A stretch of 64,000 nt of DNA from Lentibacter algarum (GCF_040580765.1 NZ_CP158687.1:1984001-2048000), one strand, 5' to 3'; counted from the stretch's first letter, positions 18,550 through 27,450 are shown. The notes: a model not told the origin generated them from the sequence alone. A program made the numbers and translations.

Positions 18550-19245
18550 ATGCAAATCCTCTGGCTCGGCCACGGCTCGTTTCGCTACGCCATCGGCGGC
18601 AAGGTCCTCTTGGTAGACCCATGGCTCACAGGCAATCCAATGCTGCCCGCAGACAAACACGACGAGGCCATCGAGGGCGCAACCCACATTCTGCTCACCC
18701 ACGCCCATTTTGACCATGTCGCCGATGTGCTTCCATTGGCCAAACAGCTCAAGATACCCGTTGTCGGCCAATATGATCTCATGACGCACTGGGAAGCCAC
18801 TGAAGGCATTAAAACCATCGGCTTTAACAAAGGCGGCACAATAGATCTCGGCAACCTACGTGTCACAATGGTGCACGCAGTTCACTCGAGCTCATTTGGG
18901 ACTGACACAGGCCCCAATGTTCCAGGCTCCGAATGCGGCTTTGTCATCGAGGGCGAAGGCCATTCAATCTATCACTCAGGCGACACAGAGGTTATGGCTG
19001 ACATGCAAATCATCCATGATCTTCATTCACCTGACATTGGCGTGCTTTCGGCAGGCGGCCACTTCACAATGGACATGCGCCGTGTCGCCTACGCCGCCAA
19101 AAAATTCTTCAAATTCAAAACTCTTATTCCTGGCCACTACCGTACCTTCCCGATCTTGGAGCAATCTGCGGACCTCTTGGTCCGCGAGCTTCCCGAGGTC
19201 GAAGTGATCGAACCCGAAGTGCTGGAGCCCATCCGCTTTACCTAA
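18550..19245 (+). CDS. UPF0173 family metal-dependent hydrolase
   Basis: 231 residues. Metallo-beta-lactamase fold with the zinc motif THAHFDH (about residue 55) and later ligands in HSGDTEVMADM (about 142) and GHYRTFP (about 197). Length and sequence match the UPF0173/YtkL family, whose substrate is unknown. The start follows AAGGAG. Divergent from gatCA; promoters of both should lie in 18362-18549. Confidence 0.9.
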   Translation: MQILWLGHGSFRYAIGGKVLLVDPWLTGNPMLPADKHDEAIEGATHILLTHAHFDHVADVLPLAKQLKIPVVGQYDLMTHWEATEGIKTIGFNKGGTIDLGNLRVTMVHAVHSSSFGTDTGPNVPGSECGFVIEGEGHSIYHSGDTEVMADMQIIHDLHSPDIGVLSAGGHFTMDMRRVAYAAKKFFKFKTLIPGHYRTFPILEQSADLLVRELPEVEVIEPEVLEPIRFT

Positions 19246-19256
19246 AGCAGCTCTGC

Positions 19257-19312
19257 TTCTTCTCTTTGCAAATATCCTCGGGGGAGTTTGAGGGGGCAGA
19301 CAGCCCCCTCAA
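19257..19312. repeat. Roseobacter intergenic repeat, copy 3, with hairpin
   Basis: Core TTCTTCTCTTTGCAAATATC, then CTCGGGGGAG and a perfect 10-base stem TTGAGGGGGC/GCCCCCTCAA (19288-19312). It lies between two convergent genes, the MBL hydrolase and tadA, and could also serve as a terminator in either direction, though T-runs are missing. Confidence 0.6.
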
Positions 19313-19349
19313 CGGGTCGGATTGCCCGCAGGGCAATTCGAAATCAATC

Positions 19350-19796
19350 TCACCGCTTGCCGGCAAAAAAAGCTGCCAGCAAAGCCGCAGAGGCCTTCGA
19401 CCCGATGCCTTCATAAACCTCGGGCACATGATGACACTGCGCATGTCCAAAGATACGGGGTCCCTGCGCCACCCCCCCGCTTTTGGGGTCACCTGCCCCA
19501 TAGTAAAGCCGCGCCAGACGCGCATGGGAGATCGCTCCCGCACACATCGGGCAAGGCTCAAGTGTCACATACAACGCAGCCCCCTCAAGCCGCTCCTGCC
19601 CGAGGGCCGCGCAGGCAGCGCGGATCACAAGCATTTCGGCATGGGCCGTCGGGTCATCCAACTCGCGGCAGCGGTTGCCCGCCTGCGCTACAATTGTACC
19701 GTTCAACACTATGCAAGCGCCCACAGGCACTTCGCCACGCGCCCCTGCCGCTTCAGCCTCTCTCAAGGCCACATCCATATGCGTATCAAACACCAT
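19350..19796 (-). CDS. tadA: tRNA adenosine(34) deaminase
   Basis: 148 residues. Converts A34 to inosine in the tRNA(Arg) anticodon. Zinc-dependent cytidine-deaminase fold: HAE (about residue 54) with the catalytic Glu, and PCPMCAGA (about 84) with the two Cys ligands. The true start is uncertain: MVFDTHMDVA is used, with GGAG very close, and the methionine six codons later is the alternative. Divergent from rluB across 62 bases. Confidence 0.92.
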   Translation of the reverse strand: MVFDTHMDVALREAEAAGARGEVPVGACIVLNGTIVAQAGNRCRELDDPTAHAEMLVIRAACAALGQERLEGAALYVTLEPCPMCAGAISHARLARLYYGAGDPKSGGVAQGPRIFGHAQCHHVPEVYEGIGSKASAALLAAFFAGKR

Positions 19797-19858
19797 ATCT
19801 CCACATGCCCCATGAAAGCCCTCTTTCGCAAGAGCCGCGAATGCTCTAAGCGGGCCTA

Positions 19859-20680
19859 ATGAGCAACACATCCAAACCAACAGCCCCCTCCTCCCCCACA
19901 CCTGAAGGGGATCGCATCGCAAAGGTCATCTCCCGCGCAGGCGTCGCCTCTCGCCGCGAAGCCGAGCGGTTGATCGAGCAAGGCCGCGTCTCCGTAAATG
20001 GCAAGGTCATCACGAGCCCTGCACTCAATGTGACAAGTGCTGATAAGGTCGTGGTCAATGGCAAAGCTCTCAAAGCTCCGGAGCCGCCCCGTATGTGGCT
20101 CTATCACAAGCCCCAAGGCCTCGTGAGCACCAACAGCGATGAACAGGGGCGGACCACAATTTTTGACAAGCTCCCTGAAGAGCTTCCCCGTGTCATGACA
20201 GTTGGAAGGCTTGATCTCAACTCAGAGGGGCTCTTGCTCCTCACAAACGACGGAGGCGTCAAGCGTCAGCTTGAATTGCCCTCCACAGGCTGGCTGCGCC
20301 GCTACCGCGTGCGCATCAAGGGCCGTCCCACCGAAGAAAGCTTTGAGCCGCTACGCAAGGGCATCACAGTGGATGGTGAAAACTTCCAACCCATGATCGT
20401 GACACTTGATCGTCAGCAAGGCGCCAACGCATGGGCCACAATCGGCCTGCGCGAAGGTAAAAACCGCGAAATTCGCCGCGCCATGGAAGCCGTTGGTTTC
20501 TCAGTCAACCGCCTGATCCGCGTCTCTTACGGGCCCTTTCAGCTTGGCGATCTCAAGCAAGGCGAAGTGCAGGAACTGCGCGCTAAAGTCATCCGTGATC
20601 AGCTTGGCTTAGAAATGCCCGATCCGGTGATAGAAAAGCCAACCCGCGGCAAAAAACCTGTTCGCCGCCGTACCCGCTGA
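19859..20680 (+). CDS. rluB: 23S rRNA pseudouridine synthase, RluB type
   Basis: 273 residues. An S4 RNA-binding domain (about 19-75, ISRAGVASRREAERLI) is followed by a pseudouridine synthase domain with the catalytic Asp in GRLDLNSEGLLLLTNDG (about residue 120). RluB modifies U2605 of 23S rRNA in E. coli. The basic tail (GKKPVRRRTR) is common in these proteins. The ribosome site is weak. Confidence 0.9.
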   Translation: MSNTSKPTAPSSPTPEGDRIAKVISRAGVASRREAERLIEQGRVSVNGKVITSPALNVTSADKVVVNGKALKAPEPPRMWLYHKPQGLVSTNSDEQGRTTIFDKLPEELPRVMTVGRLDLNSEGLLLLTNDGGVKRQLELPSTGWLRRYRVRIKGRPTEESFEPLRKGITVDGENFQPMIVTLDRQQGANAWATIGLREGKNREIRRAMEAVGFSVNRLIRVSYGPFQLGDLKQGEVQELRAKVIRDQLGLEMPDPVIEKPTRGKKPVRRRTR

Positions 20681-20797
20681 GCCAAAGCAGACGGGCGAAA
20701 CTCTGCCTTGAAGCAAATCTTCGCCGTTTCCCCCTAGCGCCTCGCGCATGCGTCCCCTACCTTAAGTCTCAGTAACGATGGGGATTGGTGGGGATTT

Positions 20798-20881
20798 ATG
20801 ACCGAAACTGGCTTGCAAAAACTGGCCTTCGCACTCTTGGTGCTGCTCATGCTCTATACTTCCGTCTTCGGAGTCGCCTGA
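20798..20881 (+). CDS. 27-residue single-TM peptide coupled to XpaC
   Basis: A very short ORF not reported by usual callers. ATG at 20798 is preceded by GGTGGGG. The product begins MTETGLQKLA and continues with a wholly hydrophobic stretch (about residues 9-26) ending FGVA, i.e. a minimal membrane helix with a short polar N-terminus. Its TGA shares one base with the xpaC ATG (TGATG), the arrangement expected for translational coupling. No homologue is recalled. It could be a membrane anchor or regulator of the XpaC-TelA complex, or a leader that tunes xpaC translation. Confidence 0.55.
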   Translation: MTETGLQKLAFALLVLLMLYTSVFGVA

Positions 20882-21759
20882 TGTCAAAGCGATTTGGCGG
20901 AAAATATAGCCCAGAAACAGGCAATGCCGCCGATGGCAACAGCTATCAAGGCGCGCGTCGCTCTCGCGTCGGCGGGCGGGTCAATTTCCTGTTTCTCGCA
21001 CCCCTGCCAATGATCTGGCAGGCGTTTACCTCTCCTCCGTTAGAAATGTTCCTTTGGCTCATGGCGTTGGCTGATCTTTTGCTAGCCGCTTGGCTCACCC
21101 GCTCAGGCCAACAGGCCCATGAAGCCTACGAGGCCCGCAAAATTGCACGCCGTCCCGCCCTACCACGCAAAATCCTCGGCTCAATTCTCACTGGCACAGG
21201 CCTCGCCCTCGCGGGGTATGTTGGCTTTGGTGCCCTTGAAGCCGTGCTCTTTGGAGCTCTGGGGCTTGCGCTCCACTTCGCCGCCTTCGGCCCTGATCCA
21301 CTTTCAAACAAGGGCATGGACGGAGTGGATCAATTCCAAACAGACCGCGTGGCACGTGTCGTCACCCAGGCCGAAGAGCACCTGACAGCCATAAGCGCCG
21401 CCGCTCACCGCGCCGCCGACCGTCAGGTCAGCTCCCGTGTTGAGCGCTTCCAGCAACAGGTCCGCGAGCTACTGCGCACCGTCGAAGAGGACCCGCGTGA
21501 TCTAACTGCAGCGCGCAAATTCATGGGCGTTTATTTGAAAGGCGCGCGTGACGCGACCGAAAAATTTGCCGATATTTACACCCGCGCCCGCAGCACAGAG
21601 GCCAGAAATGACTACCTCGCTCTACTGAGCGATCTACAAGACAGCTTCTCCGCCAAGAACCGTTCTCTTCTGCTGGATGACCGCAGCGATCTTAATATCG
21701 AGATCGAAGTGCTGCGCGACCGTCTCGCCCAAGAGGGCATCCGTTTAGACAAGTCCTAA
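20881..21759 (+). CDS. XpaC family protein
   Basis: 292 residues. Annotated in other genomes as 5-bromo-4-chloroindolyl phosphate hydrolysis protein (XpaC). A polar, glycine-rich N-terminus (about 1-40) is followed by two hydrophobic hairpins (about 40-75 and 100-135) and a long soluble helical C-terminal half. XpaC is regularly paired with TelA, and the two are linked to envelope and toxic-anion stress; its biochemical activity is not established. The start is fixed by overlap with the preceding micro-ORF and a CGGAG site. An in-frame upstream start would use that ORF's sequence in another frame. Confidence 0.85.
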   Translation: MSKRFGGKYSPETGNAADGNSYQGARRSRVGGRVNFLFLAPLPMIWQAFTSPPLEMFLWLMALADLLLAAWLTRSGQQAHEAYEARKIARRPALPRKILGSILTGTGLALAGYVGFGALEAVLFGALGLALHFAAFGPDPLSNKGMDGVDQFQTDRVARVVTQAEEHLTAISAAAHRAADRQVSSRVERFQQQVRELLRTVEEDPRDLTAARKFMGVYLKGARDATEKFADIYTRARSTEARNDYLALLSDLQDSFSAKNRSLLLDDRSDLNIEIEVLRDRLAQEGIRLDKS

Positions 21760-21784
21760 TTTTATCAAGAAAGTGAGGTCCGAC

Positions 21785-22981
21785 ATGGCCACAGAAATCC
21801 AGAAAAAAGCCCAAGACACACTCGCCCTCGTCGAGGAAGTCAATGCCGTGGTCCTGCCAGAACCTGCTGAGGTAAACGCCATAGTCCCGATGAGTGAGGC
21901 CAAAGGTGCTTTGAGTAAAGAGATCAAATCCCGCATCGCCGAGCTCGATATGAGCGACACCCAATCAATCGTCAGCTTTGGATCAGCAGCACAGGCGGAA
22001 CTTCAAGTGATCTCCCAGTCCATGCTGCAAGGTGTACGCAACAAAGACGTCGGCCCAGCGGGGGACAGCCTTCGCGGCATCGTCACGACCATTCGCGGCT
22101 TCTCCGTCAGCGAGCTTGACGTGCGCCGCGAGCGCACATGGTGGGAAAAACTCCTCGGCCGAGCCGCGCCCTTTGCGAAGTTCACGGCGAAGTTCGAGCA
22201 AGTCCAAGGCCAGATTGACCGAATAACAGAGAGCCTTCTGGATCACGAACACACGCTGCTCAAGGATATTAAATCCCTTGATATGCTCTACGAAAAAACA
22301 CTCGCCTTTTACGACGAGCTTGCACTCTACATCGCCGCTGGCGAGGAAAAGCTGCATGTGCTGGACACAAAAGATATCCCAGCGCTTGAGAAAAAAGTTG
22401 AAAAAGCCGCCGAGAAAGACAAGGTCATGCGCGCTCAGGAGCTACGTGATCTGCGCGCCGCGCGCGACGATCTGGAGCGCCGTGTGCATGATCTGAAACT
22501 CACCCGTCAGGTGACCATGCAGTCGCTCCCGTCAATCCGTTTGGTTCAGGAAAACGATAAATCCCTCGTGACAAAGATCAACTCGACACTGGTCAACACC
22601 GTACCACTCTGGGAAACACAACTCGCCCAAGCGGTCACCATCCAGCGCTCTGCAGAGGCCGCCGCCGCCGTACGCGATGCCAATGATCTGACCAACGAGC
22701 TGCTCACAGCCAACGCCAAAAACCTGCGCGACAGCAACAAGATCATCCGTCAGGAAATGGAGCGTGGTGTGTTTGATATCGAAGCCGTCAAGCAAGCCAA
22801 TGCCGATTTGATCGGAACCATCGAGGAAAGCCTCCAGATCGCCGATGAAGGCAAAGCCAAGCGCGCCTCCGCCGAAATCGAGCTTAAGAAAATGGAAGCT
22901 GAATTGCGCGACACACTTGCCGCCGCAAAAGCGCGCAAAACAGGCACGGGCGATACCGCTGGTACAGCTGTGCCGCAATAA
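21785..22981 (+). CDS. telA: TelA family toxic anion resistance protein
   Basis: 398 residues, no signal peptide or membrane segment, almost entirely alpha-helical with coiled-coil character (for example residues about 170-270, rich in Lys/Glu/Ala). Matches the TelA/KlaA family, associated with tellurite and other envelope stresses and the usual partner of XpaC. The start ATG follows GTGAGG; a GTG four codons upstream is weaker. The gap to xpaC is 25 bases and the next gene starts five bases after the stop. Confidence 0.9.
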   Translation: MATEIQKKAQDTLALVEEVNAVVLPEPAEVNAIVPMSEAKGALSKEIKSRIAELDMSDTQSIVSFGSAAQAELQVISQSMLQGVRNKDVGPAGDSLRGIVTTIRGFSVSELDVRRERTWWEKLLGRAAPFAKFTAKFEQVQGQIDRITESLLDHEHTLLKDIKSLDMLYEKTLAFYDELALYIAAGEEKLHVLDTKDIPALEKKVEKAAEKDKVMRAQELRDLRAARDDLERRVHDLKLTRQVTMQSLPSIRLVQENDKSLVTKINSTLVNTVPLWETQLAQAVTIQRSAEAAAAVRDANDLTNELLTANAKNLRDSNKIIRQEMERGVFDIEAVKQANADLIGTIEESLQIADEGKAKRASAEIELKKMEAELRDTLAAAKARKTGTGDTAGTAVPQ

Positions 22982-22985
22982 GCCG

Positions 22986-23960
22986 ATGGCCCGCGCCCGT
23001 CGCCTTTTTGCTCAGACAGGGGCAGCTCTTCTCGGGCTGTCTCTTCTGGCTGGCTGCGACTTTCCTTTGCGCGAAAGCCTCAAACCCCAGCTCCGCCCAG
23101 CAAGCCTCACGCCCTCCAAAACCGCGCAAAAGCCCGATGCACCAGATGCACCCACCGCCAAATCACGCGAGCTTGCCGCTTATTATGAAAAGCTCGAAGA
23201 GCATCTGCTCTCCCAAGGCCTTCTACGCCGCGACGGGGGCGGACCCGACACCAAATTCCGCGCCCTTGATCTGGCGCGCAACTTCGAGGCCATCGCTTTT
23301 TATGACGAACATTCAGGCGGCGCGCTTCTGTCCGAGTCCACAGCCGTAAGCCGCTTTCACCCTTGGCGTGGCCCTGTGCATTTCAATGCCCACTTCGGGC
23401 CCTCGGTCTCCGCTTCACAACGCATCAACGACAGAGCGACCGTAAATGCATACGCCGCCCGCTTGGCCCGCGTCACGGGCCATGAAATCAGCACAACAGA
23501 CGCCAAAGGCAACTTCCATGTGATTTTCGTAAGCCATGATGACGACGAAGCCCTGACAGATATCGTCGCCGGCGTCTGGCCCGACTTCCCAAAATCTCGG
23601 CTGCAAACTTTGACAAACCTACCACGCGACATTTACTGCCTCGTCCACACGAACACACCGTCAGCCAGTGAGGGAAGCGAGCGCGCCCTCGCTATCATCC
23701 GCGCCGAACACCCTACCCTCATGCGCCTGTCATGCGTTCACGAAGAGCTCGCCCAAGGCCTTGGGCTTTCCAATGACAGCCCTCTCGCGCGTCCATCAAT
23801 CTTCAATGACGATGAAGAATTCGCAACCCTCACCAGTCACGACGAGCTTCTGCTCAAAATGCTCTATGACCCACGCCTCAAAAGCGGCATGAGCTTGCAA
23901 GAGGCCCGCCCCACCATCACCCAAATCGCCGCCGAGCTCACTGGCGAAACCAACAGTTAA
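22986..23960 (+). CDS. DUF2927 lipoprotein
   Basis: 324 residues. The lipoprotein signal peptide is LLGLSLLAGC with Cys as the lipobox. The C-terminal DUF2927 domain carries the family signature CVHEELAQGLGLSND (about residue 240), then SIFNDDEEF and a YDPRL-SGMS tail. The function of DUF2927 is unknown. The EELAQ segment resembles a degenerate zincin HExxH (Glu and Gln in place of His), but this is inference. Position inside the XpaC-TelA-SPFH cassette implies an envelope role. A second member lies at 44690-46060. Confidence 0.85.
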   Translation: MARARRLFAQTGAALLGLSLLAGCDFPLRESLKPQLRPASLTPSKTAQKPDAPDAPTAKSRELAAYYEKLEEHLLSQGLLRRDGGGPDTKFRALDLARNFEAIAFYDEHSGGALLSESTAVSRFHPWRGPVHFNAHFGPSVSASQRINDRATVNAYAARLARVTGHEISTTDAKGNFHVIFVSHDDDEALTDIVAGVWPDFPKSRLQTLTNLPRDIYCLVHTNTPSASEGSERALAIIRAEHPTLMRLSCVHEELAQGLGLSNDSPLARPSIFNDDEEFATLTSHDELLLKMLYDPRLKSGMSLQEARPTITQIAAELTGETNS

Positions 23961-23982
23961 CTTCTTAAAAAGGATCGTCTTT

Positions 23983-25089
23983 ATGGGCATTTTTGATTTT
24001 CTGACAGGCGAATTTATTGACGTCATCCACTGGACCGATGACACCCGTGATACAATGGTCTGGCGCTTTGAGCGTGAAGACCATGAAATCAAATACGGCG
24101 CCAAGCTCACGGTGCGCGAGGGTCAGGCCGCCGTCTTTGTTCACGAAGGCCAACTGGCAGATGTCTTCACCCCTGGTCTGTACATGCTTGAAACCAATAA
24201 CATGCCGATCACCACCACGCTCAATCACTGGGACCACGGTTTCAAAAGCCCATTCAAATCTGAGGTCTATTTCGTCAATACAACGCGCTTCTCCGATCTG
24301 AAGTGGGGCACCAAAAACCCCATCATCGCGCGAGATCCAGAGTTCGGCCCCGTCCGCCTGCGCGCCTATGGCAGCTACACGATAAAGGTAAGTGATCCCG
24401 CACGTTTTCTAACTGAAATCGTTGGCACCGACGGCGAATTCACGATGGATGAGATCAGCTATCAGATCCGCAACATCATCGTTCAGGAGTTCTCCCGCAC
24501 CATCGCCCGCGCAGGTATCCCAGTGCTCGACATGGCCGCCAACACGCGCGAACTCGGAACGCTGGTAGGCCGTGATATCGCACCAAGGCTCGCAGAATAT
24601 GGCCTTGAAATGCCCGAGCTTTATATCGAAAATATTTCTCTGCCAGAAGCCGTTGAAGCTGTGCTCGACAAGCGTACCTCAATGGGCGTCGTCGGCGACC
24701 TTTCAACCTACATGAACTATCAGGCCGCCGAGAGCCTGACAGCCCAAGGCACGGGCGGCGCCGCGCTTCAGGCGGGTGTAGGCGCAGGCTTGGGCATGCA
24801 AATTGCCCGCGAAGCTTCTGCGCAAGCGGGTCCTTGGGGCGCACCCGCACCCCAAGCCCAAATCGCCCCACCACCCCCGCCAGTCGAGCAGGTCTGGCAC
24901 ATCGCCGAAGCAGGAAAGACAAAAGGCCCCTTCTCGCGCGCGTCCATGGGCCGTATGTCCGCCGACGGAGCACTCACGCGTGACACTCTGGTCTGGACCG
25001 CAGGTCAAGACGGCTGGAAAAAGGCCGCAGACGTCACTGCGCTTGCGACCCTCTTCACAGTACTGCCACCGCCTCCCCCGGAGGGCTGA
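23983..25089 (+). CDS. SPFH domain protein with C-terminal GYF_2 domain
   Basis: 368 residues. An SPFH/band-7 domain of the YdjI (virion core protein-like) type spans roughly residues 25-215. An Ala/Gly/Gln/Pro-rich linker (about 250-300, including PPPPPVEQVWH) follows, and then a GYF_2/DUF4339 domain (about 303-355, with KGPFSRASM and VWTAGQDGWKKA). There is no transmembrane helix, so it probably assembles at the cytoplasmic membrane face with the next protein. In Bacillus, YdjI is recruited to the membrane by the zinc-ribbon protein YdjG, matching the downstream gene. AAGGA precedes the ATG. Confidence 0.88.
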   Translation: MGIFDFLTGEFIDVIHWTDDTRDTMVWRFEREDHEIKYGAKLTVREGQAAVFVHEGQLADVFTPGLYMLETNNMPITTTLNHWDHGFKSPFKSEVYFVNTTRFSDLKWGTKNPIIARDPEFGPVRLRAYGSYTIKVSDPARFLTEIVGTDGEFTMDEISYQIRNIIVQEFSRTIARAGIPVLDMAANTRELGTLVGRDIAPRLAEYGLEMPELYIENISLPEAVEAVLDKRTSMGVVGDLSTYMNYQAAESLTAQGTGGAALQAGVGAGLGMQIAREASAQAGPWGAPAPQAQIAPPPPPVEQVWHIAEAGKTKGPFSRASMGRMSADGALTRDTLVWTAGQDGWKKAADVTALATLFTVLPPPPPEG

Positions 25090-25136
25090 TTGGCTTTTCT
25101 TTGGCTCTAAACATCCGTCTAAAGGCATAGAATATC

Positions 25137-26249
25137 TTGTCCGAAACCGCGCCCACCAACGTGACCATAAGTCACCGCTTCCCCTGCATGGCCTGTGGAG
25201 CAGACTACAGATTTGATCCTGCCCAGGATCGGCTCACTTGCGACCACTGCGGACATACAGAGGAGATCGGTCTTACACGAGGCCCAGCCATCCGCGAACT
25301 TGATTTTGAAGACGCATTGCAGGCCAAGCTCCCCGCTCAAGATATCGAGGAAACCCGCGTTTCCCAATGCCCCAACTGCGCCGCTGCGGTGGAGTTTGAC
25401 GCGCATACTCACGCTGCTGAGTGCCCATTCTGCGCAACCCCAGTCGTCACAGACACGGGCCTGCACCGCCACATCAAGCCCCGCGGTGTGCTCCCATTCG
25501 CGCTTGATGAGAAAACCGCGCGCAACGCAATGACAGACTGGCTCGGCAGCCTTTGGTTTGCCCCTAGTGGCCTGCAAGATTACGCTCGCAAGGGTCGCAC
25601 CATGTCGGGGATCTATGTGCCCTACTGGACCTTTGATGCCGACACCACCTCGCGCTACTCGGGCGAGCGCGGAACGGTCTACTATGACACAATAACAGTT
25701 GTCCGCGACGGAAAGCGTGAGCGCCGGCAAGTCGCTAAAATTCGCTGGTCCCCTGCCCGCGGTCGTGTCGCCCGCTTCTTTGACGATGTTTTGGTGCTCG
25801 CCTCCCGCTCCCTGCCCAAGCGTTTTACGGATGCACTTGAGCCTTGGGATCTGGCAGCCCTTGAGCCTTACAGGCCCGAATATCTCGCAGGCTTTCGCGC
25901 GGAAGGATACTCTGTCGAGCTTTCCGATGGCTATGAAGAGGCCCGCGCCCACATGGCCCGCGTCATCGAACGCGATGTCAAGTTTGACATCGGTGGCGAT
26001 CGCCAACGCATCCACGATATCGACACTTCCGTAAAAGACGTGACCTTCAAGCACATCCTGTTGCCAGTCTGGCTCGCCGCATACAAATACCGCGGCCGCA
26101 GCTTCCGCTTTGTTGTCAATGGGCGCACAGGCCGCGTTCAAGGCGAACGTCCCTATTCAGCATGGAAAATCTTCTTTGCGGTTCTACTCGGTCTTATCAT
26201 CGCAGGAACACTCGGCTATCTCTACGGGCTTGAGCAAGGAGCCTTCTGA
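25137..26249 (+). CDS. Double zinc-ribbon membrane protein (YdjG-like)
   Basis: 370 residues. Two consecutive zinc ribbons: Cys17/Cys20 with Cys35/Cys38, and Cys78/Cys81 with Cys96/Cys99. A central domain of about 220 residues follows, then one C-terminal transmembrane helix (FFAVLLGLIIAGTLGYLYG). Proteins of this build are annotated as TFIIB-type zinc ribbon or PriA-like; they are not helicases. The TTG start is forced: an in-frame TAG lies three codons upstream, the next in-frame candidate (GTG at codon 9) lacks a ribosome site, and AAGG precedes the TTG. The stop overlaps the next start (TGATG). Confidence 0.82.
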   Translation: MSETAPTNVTISHRFPCMACGADYRFDPAQDRLTCDHCGHTEEIGLTRGPAIRELDFEDALQAKLPAQDIEETRVSQCPNCAAAVEFDAHTHAAECPFCATPVVTDTGLHRHIKPRGVLPFALDEKTARNAMTDWLGSLWFAPSGLQDYARKGRTMSGIYVPYWTFDADTTSRYSGERGTVYYDTITVVRDGKRERRQVAKIRWSPARGRVARFFDDVLVLASRSLPKRFTDALEPWDLAALEPYRPEYLAGFRAEGYSVELSDGYEEARAHMARVIERDVKFDIGGDRQRIHDIDTSVKDVTFKHILLPVWLAAYKYRGRSFRFVVNGRTGRVQGERPYSAWKIFFAVLLGLIIAGTLGYLYGLEQGAF

Positions 26250-26911
26250 TGACATCCGCCCTAGAAACCACGCTACACGCGCGCCACTCTTGCCGCGCAT
26301 ATCTTCCCAAGCCAGTTGCACCTTCGCTCATTGAGCAGGCCGTGGCCACAGCCGCGCGAGCGCCTTCATGGTGCAACGCCCAGCCGTGGCAGCTCATTAT
26401 CACCCAAGAGGCGGAAACAGCCCGTTTGGGAACAGCCTTGCATGCCCATGCCCAAGCGCATGAGATGCAGCCAGATTTACCTTGGCCAGAAAGCTATACA
26501 GGCCAGTATAAGACACGCCGCTTTGACTGTGGCATGCAGCTTTATGATGCGGCCTCCATCGCCCGCGAAGACAAGCCAGCAAGAATGGCGCAAATGCTCG
26601 AAAACTTCCGCTTTTTTGGCGCGCCTCACATGGCACTCATCACGAGCCCACGAGAACTGGGGGCTTATGGAGCGTTAGATTGCGGCGGCTTCGTTACTGC
26701 CTTTTGCGCAGCACTCACAGAAGCCGGGCTTGGCAGTATTCCCCAAGCTGCCCCCGCTGGCTATGCGCCCTTTCTGCGAGACTGGTTTGGTCTACCAAAA
26801 GAGCGCCTAATACTCTGCACTGTTTCCTTTGGCTACTCTGACACATCTGCGCCAATCAACAGCTTCCGCACCCCCCGCGCTGAGACAAATACCCTCATCA
26901 ACTGGCGTTAA
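26249..26911 (+). CDS. Nitroreductase family protein
   Basis: 220 residues. FMN-dependent oxidoreductase fold: the N-terminal RHSCRAYLPKPV with APSWCNAQPWQ (about residue 37) contacts FMN, and the C-terminal GIGL-equivalent is GLGSIPQAAPAGY (about 165). Physiological substrate unknown; the family reduces nitroaromatics, quinones and flavins. The start shares one base with the stop of the zinc-ribbon gene, so it belongs to the same transcript. It converges on the peptidoglycan-binding protein with five bases between stop codons. Confidence 0.9.
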   Translation: MTSALETTLHARHSCRAYLPKPVAPSLIEQAVATAARAPSWCNAQPWQLIITQEAETARLGTALHAHAQAHEMQPDLPWPESYTGQYKTRRFDCGMQLYDAASIAREDKPARMAQMLENFRFFGAPHMALITSPRELGAYGALDCGGFVTAFCAALTEAGLGSIPQAAPAGYAPFLRDWFGLPKERLILCTVSFGYSDTSAPINSFRTPRAETNTLINWR

Positions 26912-26916
26912 AAAGC

Positions 26917-27450
26917 TTAGCTGCGCTCGATCGCAACGAGACCGAGCTTGCGCGCGGCCCAAAGTGAAAGGATGGAGCTATCAAGGCCTTCTCTCACTTG
27001 AAAGCGGCGGATCGCGGCCCTCGTCGGTCCGTCCATCTGGCCTGACAAAGCCCCAGTGTAGAGCCCCCGCGCCTTCAGTGCGCGCTGCAACGTGGCGATA
27101 ATATCGGGCGTAAGTTTGTCTTGGCATGGCGTCTCAAACCAAAGCTCACGACGTTCTTTTACAATGGCCTGCCGCGTCTCGCGTTTATAAATCGGCTCGC
27201 TCACAACGGTACCGTCCGAGGAGACTTCAGCAGGCTGAACTAGAATATCCTGTGTCACCGTTTCAATAACCGCTGGCGTCACATCCTTACCCCAGCAAGA
27301 GTTCGGATCCGAGCCAGGCGGTGGCGCAGCAAAGCTTTCCACAAGCACAGGCTCGACAGGGCTGATCAGGGTCTGCTCGGCACAAGCCGCAACAGTCAAA
27401 GCCAAGATCATTGATGTAATCGCCTGTTTCAATCTCGTGCTCGCTCGCAT
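26917..27450 (-). CDS. Lipoprotein with peptidoglycan-binding domain
   Basis: About 177 residues. A hydrophobic signal segment ending LTVAACAE gives a lipobox Cys. The C-terminal 60 residues match a PG_binding_1 domain (TLQRALKARGLYTGALSGQ, then PTRAAIRRFQ). The middle region contains a GSDPNSCWGKDVTP motif seen in short Roseobacter envelope proteins. The start is assigned to MRASTRLK because it gives a normal signal peptide; no good ribosome site is visible. Divergent from the ferredoxin gene. Confidence 0.78.
   Translation of the reverse strand: MRASTRLKQAITSMILALTVAACAEQTLISPVEPVLVESFAAPPPGSDPNSCWGKDVTPAVIETVTQDILVQPAEVSSDGTVVSEPIYKRETRQAIVKERRELWFETPCQDKLTPDIIATLQRALKARGLYTGALSGQMDGPTRAAIRRFQVREGLDSSILSLWAARKLGLVAIERS

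Noticed and set aside
25119..26141. 340-codon minus-strand ORF over the zinc-ribbon gene
   Set aside because: Shadow frame; the plus-strand frame has Cys pairs, a TM helix and coupling to the next gene.
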